The notes beneath the pieces were generated by a model, which made no database searches, had not been told where the DNA came from, and worked only from the letters and a program-made list of their open reading frames with translations. A DNA stretch of 64,000 nucleotides from Thecaphora thlaspeos (taxonomy: Eukaryota > Basidiomycota > Ustilaginomycetes > Urocystidales > Glomosporiaceae), in the NCBI GenBank assembly GCA_900291925.1, contig UWYS01000030.1, forward strand, positions 1-64,000, written 5' to 3'. Of this stretch, positions 8,879-23,500 are shown one piece after another. Every line of letters starts with the position of its first letter. Position 1 is the stretch's first letter. The position numbers and the translations under genes were made by a program.

Positions 8879-11140
8879 TCAGGCGTTCATGTACGAGCTG
8901 GCCTCGATCGTCTCGGGCAGTTCGGGTACGGCCACCTCAAAGCGGCTCTGGATCTGCTTCAGCACCTCGCTGTCGGCCTCGCTCGAGACAAACATGATCG
9001 CGAGACCCTTTGTGCCGAAACGTCCCGCTCGTCCCACACGGTGGAGGTACGAGTCGGCGTCCGTCGGCGTGTCGTATGAGATCGAGACGTTGACACGCTC
9101 GACATCGATGCCTCGGCCAAAGATGTCGGTGGCGACGAGGATACGCTTCTCAAAGTTCTTGAACTGCTGGTAGCGGTTGATGCGCTCCTCCTGCGCAAGG
9201 CCGCCGTGGATGCAGATCGAGGGGAAGTTGCACTCCCGCAGCAGCTTGTCGAGCTCGTTGGCGCGCGCGATCGACTTGACAAAGATGATGACCTGATTAA
9301 ACTCGAGCGAGTCGAGCAGGTCGTTGAGCTTGCGGTTCTTGGCCGACTCCTCTAGCTGGACGTAGTGCTGCTGCAGACCGTGCAGGGTGAGCTTGGTCTC
9401 GTCGTCGACGTAGATCTCCAGAGGCTGCCGAAGGGAAGGGAAGAGGAGATTGAGTCACGGGCATCAGTGCCGTCCGGCTCAAAGCAGCTTGCTCGCTTCG
9501 TGTAAGACTCACGTTCTGCATGAACTTCTTGCAAGTGGGTCGGACCTCCTTGGAAAGCGTGGCCGAGAACATCATCACCTGCTTGTGATGCGGGGTCGAT
9601 CGGAAAATGTCCTGGACGTCCCTGCGCATGTCTGCGGGAGGTAGAAGGCGTCAATGTGGATGGCGACGACGGTGTTGGCAGTCATGAGGAGAAGTCTGTG
9701 TCAGCGCTGCGATTCCCCTGACAAAGGGACAGTATGTCGCAAGCTGAGGCACGTAAACCTACCCATCTGCTCGAGGATCTTGTCACACTCGTCGAGGACA
9801 AAGTGCTTGACGCCGCTGACCTTGAGCGACTTGTCGCGGACGAGGGCGTTCATGCGTCCAGGCGTGCCGACGATGATGTGGGGGCACTTGGCCTTGTCCT
9901 TGAGCATCGCCTGGTTCTCAGCGACCGAGGTTCCGCCGTAGATGACGGCGGTGCGCACGTCGGGCATGTACTTTGTGAACCGGGCGTACTCGTTGCGGAT
10001 CTGGTAGGCCAGCTCTCGGGTGTGGCAGAGCACAAGGACCGAGACCTCGCCGTCGACGGGCTCAATCTGCTGGAGGGTGGCAAGGACGAACACGGCAGTC
10101 TTACCCATACCGGACTTGGCCTGGCAGACAACATCCATGCCGAGGATCGACTGCGGGATGCATTCCTGCTGGACTGTTGACGGTGCGAGAGGGGGAAGAG
10201 GGGAGGAGATGGAGGGAAGCGTGTCAGAATGACGTGCGACGGATCGACTGAGCGGGGCAGCAATGCTGTGACGAAGAAGACTGCAGAGGAAGCAGCAGCG
10301 CAACGTACCTTCGGAGGGGTGCTCGAAACCAAGGTCGCTGATGGCGCGGAGCAGCTCGGGCTTGAGCAGGAAGTCGCGGAAACCAGTCGAGTGGATTCCG
10401 ACGTAGGAACCCTGTGGGCGCGGTCGAAGGCGTCGTTCGAGGTGGAGGAGGCGGAAGCCGGGGTGAGAGTTGGAAAGGGGGGAGGGGGATGAGTATGGGT
10501 GTGCTGCGGAAGACGGGCGCGGAACGGCGACGGCGGCGTGGAATCATGAATGTCGCATCGCGGCGCGCCGGAAGACCGATTGCCTCGAAACCGCGGGTGC
10601 GTCCGGAGGGGGGTGGTCGGGAGCTGCCGAGCGTGGCGCGATGGACCGATTGATGCTTGCCTTTTTGTCCTTTTCCGCTTCAGCAGTGGTAGCGTCGGCG
10701 CCCGTGGCGGCAGCGCCGTTGGTGGCGGCGGTCGGGGCGACAGCGACCTCCTCCTCGTAGTCGATAAGACTGGCGGCGGATGGAAACCGATGGCGAACGG
10801 CGATGGGGAGTGCGCGTGTAGCGTGGGACGTGGAGAGGTTGTAGGAGAGTCAGTGTCACATAGTCCTGGATCGACGAGGGGTGGCCGGCCTGCAAGGTGG
10901 TTCGTGGACGTAGCGGCACGGCGTCTAGACCAGGCGGCGTCGACTGTATGCTCCGAAGAGCGGAAGAGCCGAATGCGCGGCAGCCGAAAGGCAGGCGGAT
11001 CGGTCTGGCCCGGCCTGTACTGGCCTTGCCGTCGTGTCGCTATGGCTAGGCCGTTCGGTGAAACCGAGTTGGATCGAAGCGAAGTAGGACGGTGAAGGAG
11101 AAGGAGAACGGTAGGCGATCACTCACTCCTCGTTGTCCAT
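8879..11140 (-). CDS. SUB2: DEAD-box ATP-dependent RNA helicase Sub2/UAP56
   Basis: Sub2 loads the TREX mRNA-export complex and is needed for spliceosome assembly in the nucleus. Six coding exons on the minus strand are 11140-11127, 10769-10661, 10411-10309, 10173-9763, 9631-9513 and 9424-8879, giving 433 residues, the family size. The motifs seen are Walker A AKSGMGKT (residues 94-101), DECD box (203-206, diagnostic of Sub2 against other DEAD proteins), SAT (235-237) and HRVGRAGR (380-387). The first coding exon is only 14 nt (MDNE plus two bases). Intron 2 appears to use a GC-AG donor (AAG then GCAAGC), because only this join gives the conserved KKGSYVG. The start is the only ATG ahead of DLIDYEEE. 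The gene shares a 767-bp upstream region with the divergent MNS1. Confidence 0.95.
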
Positions 11141-11907
11141 GGTGAATGCAGGTGCGATTATGTGAGCAGGAGGCTGTATCTGAGTCGTGAAGGGCGGGTC
11201 GCTGACTGGATATGCGTAGGAGGGGGAAGCGTGGCGACGTAGGTGGAAGTGACGGTGGTGGTGGTGAAGGACGAAGCAATGGAGTGTCTGCAGGGCGCGG
11301 ATGGCGTTGGACGGAGCGCGGCGCGGCAAGGCGGCGGCAGCAGAAGAGGCGGGGCTCTCAGCCTGGCCTGGCCTCTGCAGCACGGGCAGTCTGGCCAGAG
11401 CCTATCGCGCCCCGCGAAAGTCGCGCCGCGGTGATCGGGCAAGTGTGTCTGCTCCTCTCGCCCGACAGAGAAGATATGCAGGCTGGCCAGCAAGCCGGAA
11501 CGCCGCCCCTCCACCGGCGATCCTGCTCAACCCCACACGGGCCACACCTACCGGCTGCTGGTGTTGCTCGCAGCGAGTGAGCGGGGCTGAGGCTGATGAG
11601 GCTGATGAGGCTGCGCTTCCGACGCGGCTCTCGACGCTATCCGGCAACGTCCAGATTGCTGCCGGAAAGGAGGGTGCGGGCCAAAGGAGCCACATCGGAA
11701 CAGAGGCTAACTTTTGATTGTGCCCGGAAAATATGAGCAAAACAAAAGGCGCCGCGAAGAACGCCGGCGCTCAGGCCACGTCACAAGAGGGTCCTTTCGT
11801 CCTACGTGTGGCTTCCACGCTCGAGCCGCCTCCGTACAACTCTCAACGCCTCTGCTCAGGCATCCTCTCGTCCCGTTAGCACATCATCCATCCTGCGTCC
11901 ATCCGAG
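11141..11907. promoter_or_regulatory. Divergent promoter region SUB2 / MNS1
   Basis: These 767 bp separate two start codons pointing away from each other, so both promoters must lie here. No clear TATA box is visible. There is a GCTGATGAG direct repeat near 11590-11612. Confidence 0.45.
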
Positions 11908-14180
<2,273 letters not shown>

Positions 14181-14801
14181 ATGTTGGCCATGCTTTCACG
14201 ACGGCGCTAAAAAGGCTCGCCGAGGTGGTCAAAGCGATAGTGGTCATCACGCAGACAGCTGGAGAGTGTAGTATGAGCTGGCAATTCAATATACTACGCT
14301 CAAGGCTGACCGTGTCGTCTTGTTGAAGGCTAGATAGTCAGTTGGCTTGCGATACTCTGACTGACATGAGGATGACATGTCCACGCGGTGACCGAGGGAG
14401 TGAAAGGCCGGCTTGCGGGAGAGCAAGACCAAGGGCGACCCAAAGCACACTAGTTAGCGACGTGGAGCGACACGGCGGTGACACCGTGTCACGCACCGGG
14501 GCCGAGAAGAATCGAGGCGACCCCGCTCCTGCCTCTTGCTCGTCACGGCGGCGAAAAAGACAATTAGCCGGTCTAATAAGTGCCCTCGCCAGCGACACCC
14601 TCTGGCACACCCTCTGGCACACCCTTCGCCCCTGGTCTTGGTGCTCGACCCCCCCTCCTGGATAAAAGACGGCCAGAACCCCCCTTCCCACCTTCCTCGC
14701 CACTCATGCCCCTTTGCCTCCAAGTTCCTCCCGAACCAAAATCATACCGCCTCTCCTCTCAGCACCACCGCTTCACTCACACCCGTACAACGCTAGCCAT
14801 C
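14181..14801. promoter_or_regulatory. MNS1 3' flank and CAR1 promoter
   Basis: A 621-bp spacer between tandem genes. A TATA-like GGATAAAAG lies about 140 bp upstream of the CAR1 ATG. A CT-rich leader with the triple direct repeat CTCTGGCACACC-type sequence (14600-14625) follows upstream of it. Confidence 0.4.
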
Positions 14802-15873
14802 ATGGGACACAACGAGCGCTTCCTCAAGGAAAAGACGGTCGCCATCGTCGGCTGCCCCTTTAGCGGAGGCCAGGTGAGTTTCCCGTCTTGCCCGAGGCAC
14901 ACGTCGTGGCCCTGTGAAAGCATCAACTGACGCCGTGTCTCGTCCCTTTCCCCCATCCCCCTCGCTCGTCCTGTTTGCACAGCGCCGCACCGGTGTCGAC
15001 ACCGGCCCGCACTCGCTCGTCCAGGCCGGTCTGCCGCAGCAGCTCGAGGAGCTCGGCTGGAAGATCGACTTCAACGGCCACCAGAAGTTCGAAAAGATCG
15101 GCCAGACGATCACCGACGATCAAGACATTGGCGTCATGAAGCAGCCTCGCCTTGTGTCCGCCGTGACCAAGGCGGTGGCGGATACCGTCGAGAAGCACGC
15201 CAAGGCGGGACACCTGCCGCTCACGCTAGGCGGCGACCACAGCCTTGCGCTCGGCACCGTCTCGGGATCGTTGCGCGCGCATCCGGATGCTGCGCTCATC
15301 TGGATCGATGCGCACGCCGACATCAACACGCCCGAGACGACCGAGACAGGCAACCTGCACGGCTGCCCTGTCTCCTTCCTTCTCGGCCTGGAGGGTACGG
15401 ATGTGGAGCCCTTCAACGGTTGGGTCCCCAAGAAGCCTCTCCTGCGCTCCGACAGCCTGGTCTACATCGGCCTGCGCGACATCGACGCGGGAGAGCGCAA
15501 GATCCTGCGCGAGAACAACATCAAGGCCTTTAGCATGCACCACGTCGACAAGTACGGCATCGGCCGCGTCGTCGAGATGGCGCTCGACCACGTCAACGGT
15601 CAGACGAGCAAGCGAGACCGTCCCATCCACCTTTCTTTTGACGTCGACGCGCTCGACCCTTCCGTCGCCCCTTCCACCGGCACACCCGTACGTGGAGGCT
15701 TGACCTTCCGAGAGGGTCACTACATCTGCGAGGCCCTCTACGAGACAGGCTGCCTCGTCGCCGTCGACCTGATGGAAGTCAACCCTTCCCTACTAGAAGA
15801 CAGAGACGCCCAGCAGACCATCGCTGTCGGCTGCTCGCTTGTGCGTGCCGCCATGGGTGAGACGCTGCTCTGA
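14802..15873 (+). CDS. CAR1: Arginase
   Basis: It hydrolyses L-arginine to ornithine and urea, the first step of arginine catabolism, using a binuclear manganese centre. Two exons, 14802-14873 and 14983-15873, encode 320 residues, the usual arginase size. All three metal-binding blocks are intact: GGDHSLALG (His110), DAHADINTP (Asp133, His135, Asp137) and SFDVDALDP (Asp244, Asp246). The intron after residue 24 (GGQ then RRTGVDTGP) falls at the end of the first conserved arginase motif. The start ATG follows a pyrimidine-rich leader. The gene is convergent with the RING gene on the other strand. Confidence 0.96.
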
Positions 15874-16418
15874 GAGACGTGAAACAGGAGAAAAAGAGAG
15901 AGAAAACGCATCTGGACGAAAGCAAGAGGGACTACAACACTCTCGCACCACTACTAGCGACAACACCTTCCGATGCGAGAGGAGGAACAACGCACCACTA
16001 TCCCTCCGTTCCCCCTCCATACAGGCGGGACACCACGAAAGAATGGACACTTTCCGCACCCCCGTTTCTTTTTTCTGACCGTCCCTACACCCACCAGAAC
16101 CTATAGTAACAAGCAAACGACTCCAACTCCTCTCGCTCCGGACCCGTGGTGAAGCTATACGATTCTTTGTGTTCTGAACGAAATCACGGCGAGAAAGAGA
16201 CAAGGAGTTGCGATGGCGGAAGAATACATGTAGATGGTGGTACAAGTGATGAATGGTGCGATGCGGATGGAATCGGGTCAAACTGCTTCAAGGGCCGGCG
16301 ACCTCAACGGTAGGAGGTGGAGAGCACGAGGGCCGAGTCTGGGGAACGCACGGATGCGCGGAGAGAATACGATGAAACTGGGGGCCGATTCGGTACATGG
16401 TTTCACCCCAACCGCTCG
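15874..16418. other. Convergent intergenic region CAR1 / RING gene
   Basis: 545 bp between two stop codons facing each other. It should contain both 3' UTRs; no other feature is seen. Confidence 0.45.
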
Positions 16419-18774
16419 TCAGTATTCCTCATCCTCCTCTTCCTGGTCGCTATCGTCGATGATGCGGCATCCGCCTCTCGCCCTCGCGGCAGATCGTCCA
16501 ACGTCGCTACCATCGCTGCTGTGCGAAGCATCGGCCGTCTCGTATCCCCCGCCCTCTACGTCCGAGCCGCCCATACGTACGCTCTCCGACGACTTCAAAT
16601 AAAGGTGAGCAGGTGGCTTCTCTTCGGTCAGCCTTCCATCTGATGATGCTGCTACGCTGCGCGGGGCCGGGCGGCTTGAACAACTTACCATGTCCACGTC
16701 GATGGCGCTTCTCCGGCTCTCGTCGCCGTCTGAATCCTCACTGTCGACAATCGCGCCGCGACGGCTTCTCCTAGAGGCGCCCACGTCGCCGACCCGCTCA
16801 TAGTCTTCGTAGCTGACGACGCTTCCATCGTCGATCGATCCGCGACCGTCGTCGTCGTCGTCGCCGCCGTGCGAATCATAGTCGTCCATCGAATGGTGGT
16901 GATGATCGTCATCGTCGTCGTCGCGAGACATCGTACTCTCCCTCCTGCCGCGGCTGCCATCGTCGGAGCTGCCGTCCCTGATGAAGTTTTCGTCGTCTTC
17001 GTCCACTTCGTCATCCGAGATCTCGATAGGGTCAGCTCGATCGTACCTGTAGACCCGCCTCGGACCCGCGATGAAACCATCATCATCCTCTTCGCTGTCG
17101 AGGACTGGTGGCCCGCTGCCGCCGCCGTTGTCATTGTCGTCATTCAAGTCGTCCTCGATGAACGATCGCATGTCGTCCTCGCTGTCGCTGAACTGGGTGT
17201 TCTCGGAGCGAGAGTCGTCGTGGCGGTCCGAGCCAGGCGAGCGGGCACGCCTGCCGTTGGGATTGGCGTAATGGCCGTAGACATTGTCCGACGGCATGAG
17301 GTCCGAGCCGTACTCGTCAGACATGTCAGAGTACTCGATGGCGCTGTTGAGGGAGTGACCAGCGAGGTGAACAGAAGCAGAGGGGATGCGAAGCGATTCA
17401 GTCTATCAGACTCGTCGTCTGAGGTCGTGCAAGACTGCATGCGGGAGAGAAGGTGGGCTGGGTTGGCCCGGTAGCGAGCACTCACCAGTCGGGATTGGAG
17501 CACTGGCCGTCCCAGATCTCGCTAGCGCACTCCCCGCACCGCCTGACGCCGTCTCCCTCGTCGTAGAGTATCCTTCTAGGGCCGCGGCCGTCAAAGACGT
17601 CCTCCCACAGCTTAGATCCGGCCGGTAGGTTCTCGCCCCTCGCTTTCGCGATTTCGAGGGAGCTGACGGTGTCGTCAGGGAGGCCACAATCCGACGTTCC
17701 GACGACCCTGGCAGCCGCGTCCAGCTTTTCGAGCATCCCCTTGACCAGCCAGACCTCGACGGGCGCGCAGGCTAGCTCTGTTCGGCAGGCGGGGCAGGTC
17801 TTTTTGCGCCTTTGAGTCCGGCGCTGCACTTCCCTGGCCCTCTCGGCGTCATTGAGGCGCGGCGGCAGTTCTCCCTCCTTTTCTAGTGGCTTGGTGAACC
17901 ACGACATTAGGCAGACCACGCAGAAGATGTGGCCGCAAGGTGCGAGTCTGCGTCGGTGTCGATCGATCGGCGGGCAGTAGGGAAAGCGGAGGCGGGAGAC
18001 CCGGGTGTGAATAAAGGAGAGCCTCGGCAGGGATACACGTCGTTTCCGACTCACATAAAGGGACGCCAGACGAGCTCGAGGCAGATGGTGCAGGTGCACT
18101 GGTGGTAAATGTGCGAGATGGTCGAGCGTTGCGCCGTGATGAGCCCATTCTTGGTGGAGAGCTCCTTTTTGAGGCGTTCGATCTCCTGCTGCAGGTCTTG
18201 CGGCTCGCCTGTAGTTGCCCTCACTTCCTGCATTTGAGGATGCGGTGGCGAGGGTTCTGCTTTCGTCTTGCCCTTGTCGGTAGCTGTTGCGCCGAACGCG
18301 AGCTCGTCGGTGGCCTGCGGGGAACTAGATGGGCCGGCATCGGCCCCGTGCTCGACCGCTGCCGTGGCGGCGGCATCAGCACCAGGTGTTCCCGCTATCG
18401 GGTCGGGGCTGAGCTCGACTACCTCTGGCTCGACTGAACGTCCATGCGGCAGGTCGACAAAGCAATGTCAGTGCCGTGTATCTGCGTTGGATTGTCTGTC
18501 TCGCGCAGCGGTGTTGTGATGCTGACTCACGTTTGGTGGACTGTGCCGTCTTTCTCTTCTTGCCCTTCTTGGCGGGACCTTCGAAAGAGGCGGAGCGAGG
18601 GCGCGTTGCAGGCGTGTGGCTGTTACGTGCGCCGCTCTTGGCCTCGGCGGAGCCGCCTGCTGCGTGCTGCTCGGGGTGTTGGTGCGCCGCGACGTCGGCC
18701 TCGCCTTGTTGGCTATGAGCGGACCTCGTCCTCTTCTTTCTGTCAGTAGCGCGGGTGATGTTTGCCGACTCCAT
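16419..18774 (-). CDS. RING-finger protein with coiled N-terminal region and acidic tail (probable E3 ubiquitin ligase)
   Basis: Four coding exons, 18774-18531, 18433-18055, 17947-17486 and 17343-16419, give 669 residues. A basic Ser-rich N-terminus (KKGKKRKT, nuclear-type) is followed by a short predicted coiled coil (QQEIERLKKELSTK). A C3HC4-like RING then starts at Cys196/Cys199 (CTICLELVW) and continues with CGHIFCVVC (212-220) and CPAC. The loop before the last cysteine pair holds about 40 residues. A further CGECASEIWDGQC cluster follows. The last 300 residues are very acidic with Asp runs and Ser-Asp repeats. The RING layout resembles CHFR-like and other fungal E3 ligases; the substrate is unknown. 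A strong donor GTAAGT at about 16684 could remove part of the tail, but the frame is also open without it. Confidence 0.8.
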
Positions 18775-19402
18775 TTGGGCTCCTGCGGGTACTACGGCGG
18801 AGTGCGCCGGACGGATGGGCAGTGGCCGTTGCGAGCGAGTCGAGCGGCCCCGAGGGCGGTGACGAGGTGGGTGCGAACGGAGAAGAGGCGGACGTAGTGC
18901 GGAGAAGATCGGCAGAGGGCGTGGATACTGCGGGGGCGGTGCTGGGGATTATGTCGGGGAGGTGGTGGCAGGGGCAGTAGCAGGGACAGGGGCAGCGGTG
19001 GTGGTGGTGGTGGTGATGGTGGGAGAGAGAGGGAGGGGTGTCGGAGGGCTCACTCAAAGGGTCCAAGGCCCTCCGCAGCAGGAGATCACACACGTGCGCC
19101 CACTTTTTCTCGCTGAGTCGGCCCCTTCCTCGGCGCACGGACCAACACCCGCCCAACAAAGCACCCACGCGCCCAGCTCGCCAGCCGTGGTGCACCTCGC
19201 CTCAGCCACTCACACCCGATTTGCCATGCACCGCGACCCAGCTTGCAATCTCAATCGCCCCGTCCGTCGCTTCCCGTCCGATCATCCGCCTCTCACGTCA
19301 CGCTGCTCCATTTTCCAGCAAGCAATCTGAATGCCATGCCATGCCATGCCATGTCATTGCCATTGCCGCGACGTTCTGTTACAAGCGAAAAGGGAAGCCT
19401 CG
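18775..19402. promoter_or_regulatory. Upstream region of the RING gene and 3' flank of YKE2
   Basis: 628 bp between two minus-strand genes. It contains a GGTGGT run near 18995-19020 and a CATGC tandem (ATGCCATGCCATGCCATGC) at 19331-19349. No gene is supported. Confidence 0.4.
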
Positions 19403-20210
19403 TCATGCGGCAATCGCCGGACCCGACGAGCCGCGCTGCGCTTCTTGCGCTTTTGCCTGCAGCGCTACAATCTGCCCATGACAGCAGGTAGCAGAGGTCG
19501 TCAAGGGAGCGGCAGACAGAGGGCGAGAAGAGGAGTCAGCTCCCGTGCCATTACACCGATGACGGCGCAGCACAAGACTGGCGACGATGCGGCAGATCGC
19601 ACTCACCTCGACCTTCTTCTTTTCCATCTTGTCGTTGAGGTCCTGCAGCTGCTTCTCTACACGCTCGCTGCCGATACAAAAGTGCAACAAGGAGACGGCT
19701 GGTCAGCAGCAGTCAATCTCATCCCGGCCTCTTAAGGCGTCCTTGCCAAATCGTGCCCTCGCTCGACTAACATCTCCGACTTGATGAAATCGATCCTCTT
19801 GTCGACATTGCCCTTTGCTTCGACCTGGTCTTGCTTGATCAGCACGGGTCCTATGAGCTTGTAGATCTGATTACTAGACGATAGAGAGTCGAACTCCTTT
19901 TGGGGGCGTGGGGACGAGGCAAAGGCAAAGGTAAGACACTCCAAACTCCATCAGCATCAATCGGGGCATGCCACGCGTGGTACCAGCAAACGCGCAGCGA
20001 GCTGGCAGCGAGACGCACCTTCTTGACCTGGAGGTTCTCCGACAGCTGCGAATCCAGCCTTTGCCTTGCTTCGACCGTCGTCTGGAATGCTGCGGAGGAC
20101 AAGACGGGGGATGGAGGCGGTCAGGAGGCAGCTCCTTTGTCGAGTCGTTTGTCGGTGCGGCACTACTTACTGTTCTGCAGCTTCTGGAACTGTGCTACGA
20201 CCGCGTCCAT
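19403..20210 (-). CDS. YKE2: Prefoldin subunit 6 (beta-type)
   Basis: Prefoldin is a cytosolic hexameric chaperone that hands nascent actin and tubulin to the CCT chaperonin. Five short exons, 20210-20171, 20089-20019, 19896-19772, 19667-19607 and 19471-19403, encode 121 residues, typical for a beta subunit. The protein starts MDAVVAQFQKLQN. It has the N-terminal coiled coil (TTVEARQRLDSQLSENLQ), the hairpin segment YKLIGPVLIKQD that is characteristic of subunit 6, and the C-terminal coiled coil (ERVEKQLQDLNDKMEKKK). All joins preserve frame and use GT-AG. It is divergent from TRL1 across 368 bp. Confidence 0.94.
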
Positions 20211-20578
20211 GGTGATGTTGCTTCTGGGTGGAGGTGAGAGAGGGAGTGCTGGAGCAAGGTGGGTGTTGGTTGTAAGTCAAGCGGGGGCCAGAAGGAACGG
20301 TGCCACCTGTGAGCGGTGACCCTTGGCTTGGCCTTACGCCGAGTCCCGGAGGAGCATCGAGGTGGAGGCTGGAGCGTGCGTGACCTTTTGCAAAAATTGA
20401 AATTGCCCTGCGTCTTCGCGGAGAATGTCAAAGAACGAGGTCAAGCCGCCCCCTCCTTCCTTTGCTTCCCTTCCTGTCTCCTACCACATCACGCCAGCTG
20501 CCGATCCGGATCCGGTCACCACCCACGACTCCTCATCACTCTCCTGTCTGCCGCAGTCATATTCGATACGCGCACGCC
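20211..20578. promoter_or_regulatory. Divergent promoter region YKE2 / TRL1
   Basis: Only 368 bp separate the two start codons, so the promoters are shared or overlapping. No TATA box is evident. The TRL1 side is pyrimidine-rich. Confidence 0.5.
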
Positions 20579-23500
20579 ATGCAGGCTGAAGCAACGACAC
20601 AGCGCCAGCAGAGCTCCGGCGTCGAGCTCGACGAACAGATCACTAACGTCCCCAACTCGCCCGCCTCCGCCTTTGCCTCCCTCTCCCTCGACGACGATGA
20701 CGTCGAGCGCACCGCCAGCACAGGTACTAGAAACCTCGCAGCAGAGGTCGAATCGGCGACACAGCTAGTCGAAGCCCTCGATGCGGCGCGCAAGAAGCCC
20801 AAGCCGCTCATCCGCTCGACGGGGCACCGTGTAAAGCGCACGTGCCACGAGCACCACCTTCTCTCGTGGAAGACGAGCGAGTTCGCCTACCGCAAGAGCA
20901 GCAGCGTGGGTTCAGAACTCCCCACCCTCGCCCGAGGCCTCTTCACCGAACGCCTCCTCACCCGCGACGGCAGCATCCGGCATAGGATCGTAGTCCGAGG
21001 CTACGACAAATTCTTCAACCTCGGCGAGATGCCCTGGACCAAGCAAGAGGCGATCGCCGCCTACACCACGGCGCCCTATGTCCTCACGTTCAAGGAGAAC
21101 GGCTGCATCATCTTCATCGCGGCGCTCTCGGACCAAGAGGTGGTCGTCACGTCCAAGCACTCGCTCGGCTCGCTCGACGGCGTCACGATGGCCCACGCAC
21201 AAAAGGGAGACGAGTGGCTCGACGTCCACCTGCAGCGGGCCGGCAAGACACGCGCCCAGCTGGCCGACGAGCTGTGGCGCCGCAACGAGACGGCCGTCTT
21301 TGAGCTGTGCGATGACAGCTTTGAAGAGCACGTCCTGGAGTATTCGCGCGAAAAGTCTGGTCTTCACCTGCACGGCCTCAACGTCAACTCGGCCAGCTTC
21401 CGCACGCGGCCCATGGACGAGGTCGACGCGTTTGCGAGGGAGTGGGGCTTCATCCCGACGCGCTACATGGTGCTGAGATCGCTCGCCGAGCTCCACGAGC
21501 TGACCGACCGCATCGGCATGTCGGGCTCGTGGGAGGGCGAGCCGATTGAGGGCTTCGTGATCCGCACCCACATGCCCACCTTCGCCACCGCGCCAGGCTC
21601 GTCAAGCGCCTCGTTGTCGAACGACGCTGAGACGAGCCTTTCTGCTGCTGCTGCTGTGGCGGCGGCAGCTGCGTTGGCGCGTGGTCCAGTCTCGCCTCCT
21701 TACGCTCCGGGCCAGGCCTGGTTTTACAAGTTCAAGTTCGACGAGCCCTACCTTATGTACCGCGACTGGAGGGAGCTGACGCGCAAGATGCTCTCGCAGA
21801 AGGCGGCGTGGGAAAAGACGGTCCACTCCCGCAGCGGTGGCGGAAGCGGCAGCCCTGAAGCGGCAGAATCACCGTCGTCCTCCGAGAAGGCAAGCGTTCA
21901 AGGCGTATCGACCGCGCCAGCAGAAGCTGCGATGAGCGAAACCGACATTGAGGCGGCGGCGGCGGCCGGAACAGCAGCAGCGTCGTCATGTACCGACGAC
22001 GGAGGCGAGGCGAAGGTGAGCAAGAGCCAGCTCAAGAAGGACAGGAAGAGGCTCGACAGAGAGCGGCAAGAGGCCGAGGCCAAGCAGCGCGCCGCAGCGA
22101 TCCAGGCCGGCATCGCGCCGCCAGAGCCGCCGCAGGCGCGGTCCAAGCGACCCGAGACGATCCTGTTCATCCAGTGGTGCTACGACCGGCTGTACGGCGC
22201 CGACGGAGTCAAGGCGCGGCCGGATCTGTTTGCAACGTTCAGCGAGGGCAAGGGCATCATCGCGCTGCGCAACACGTTCCTAGACTACCTTAAGACGGAC
22301 GAGGGTCAGCAGAAGCTCCACGCCCTGGGAGGAGGAGGAGGAGGAGCGACGGCGGCCACGGACGCGCCCAACGAACATGGGAACACGACCGCGGCGGAGG
22401 ACGCTCGACCCTTTACCAAGACGGTCATCACGCCCATCGCGGTGCCGGGCTGCGGCAAGACGGTGTTGGCGGTTGCGCTCACCGATCTGTTCGGTTTCGG
22501 CCACGTGCAGAGCGACGACTTCAAAGGCAAGAAAGGCTTCCTGGCGGGCGTCGAAAAGGAGATGGCGTCGCACTCGGTCCTCTTTGCCGACAAGAACAAC
22601 CATCTCTTCCAGCAGCGTGACGAGCTGGTTGAGCTGATCCAACGGCTCAGTGATCCGAACCAGGTCGTTCGGCCCAAGAAGAAAAAGGGCGGCAAGAAGG
22701 GCGAGACGGATGCGCCCACAGCGATACCGCGGATCAGGACGGTGGCGTTGGCATGGAAGCTGGATGCGCTGCCGTTGAATGCGCTGCATCGCATCTGCAG
22801 CGACCGCATCGTCGCAAGGGGCGACAATCACCAGACGCTACGAGCCGACGTGACTGGAGCGGCGGGGACGCGCGATCACGAGACGATCCTCTGGCGCTTC
22901 CTCGAGCAGCTACAGCCGTACGGCAGCGCCCTGAGCGGCGAAGGCGCCGAGGGATCGGGCGATGCCCACTTCGATCAGACCATCTGGCTGAGCGCCGATG
23001 AAGGGCTCGAACAGTCGCTCAGGAGAATCGTCGAGCATCTCTGCCCCACGCTAGGGCTGGCGATGCCGAGCGACGAACTTATCAAGGCGGCGCTGGAAAA
23101 GGCACTGCAGTACAAGCCGGCCGTCAAGCGCGAGACAAAGACGGACAAAAAGGCAAAGGACGAAGGTGCCACATCCGCCCGTGATGCAGACGAACAGGAA
23201 AAGGCGTTGGGAGGAAACAGCAACGGCGGCGGCGGCGGCAAGGTGCGATACTACGGCATCGCCGTCGAGCTCGATCTCTGCTCCGTGCTAGACGCCATTT
23301 TTTCCGTAGGGGCATCTCCGTCGGACGACGCGGTACTCTTGCACGGACGGCAGTTCTACCACAAGCTACGCACCGACAAGCGCATTACGCTTCGACCGCA
23401 CATTACGCTGGTGCACTCTGCCGTCGTCGCACGGGAGCAAGAACTTCTACTCTCCCCTGACCAATCACAAGGAACAGGGACAGAAGACGTGGTCGCTGCC

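Noticed and set aside
16860..16925. GTC/TCG triplet run as a microsatellite
   Set aside because: It encodes the Asp runs in the acidic tail of the RING protein, so it is explained by coding.
22280..22831. Antisense frames within TRL1
   Set aside because: They mirror the GC-rich third positions of the sense frame and show no recognisable motif.
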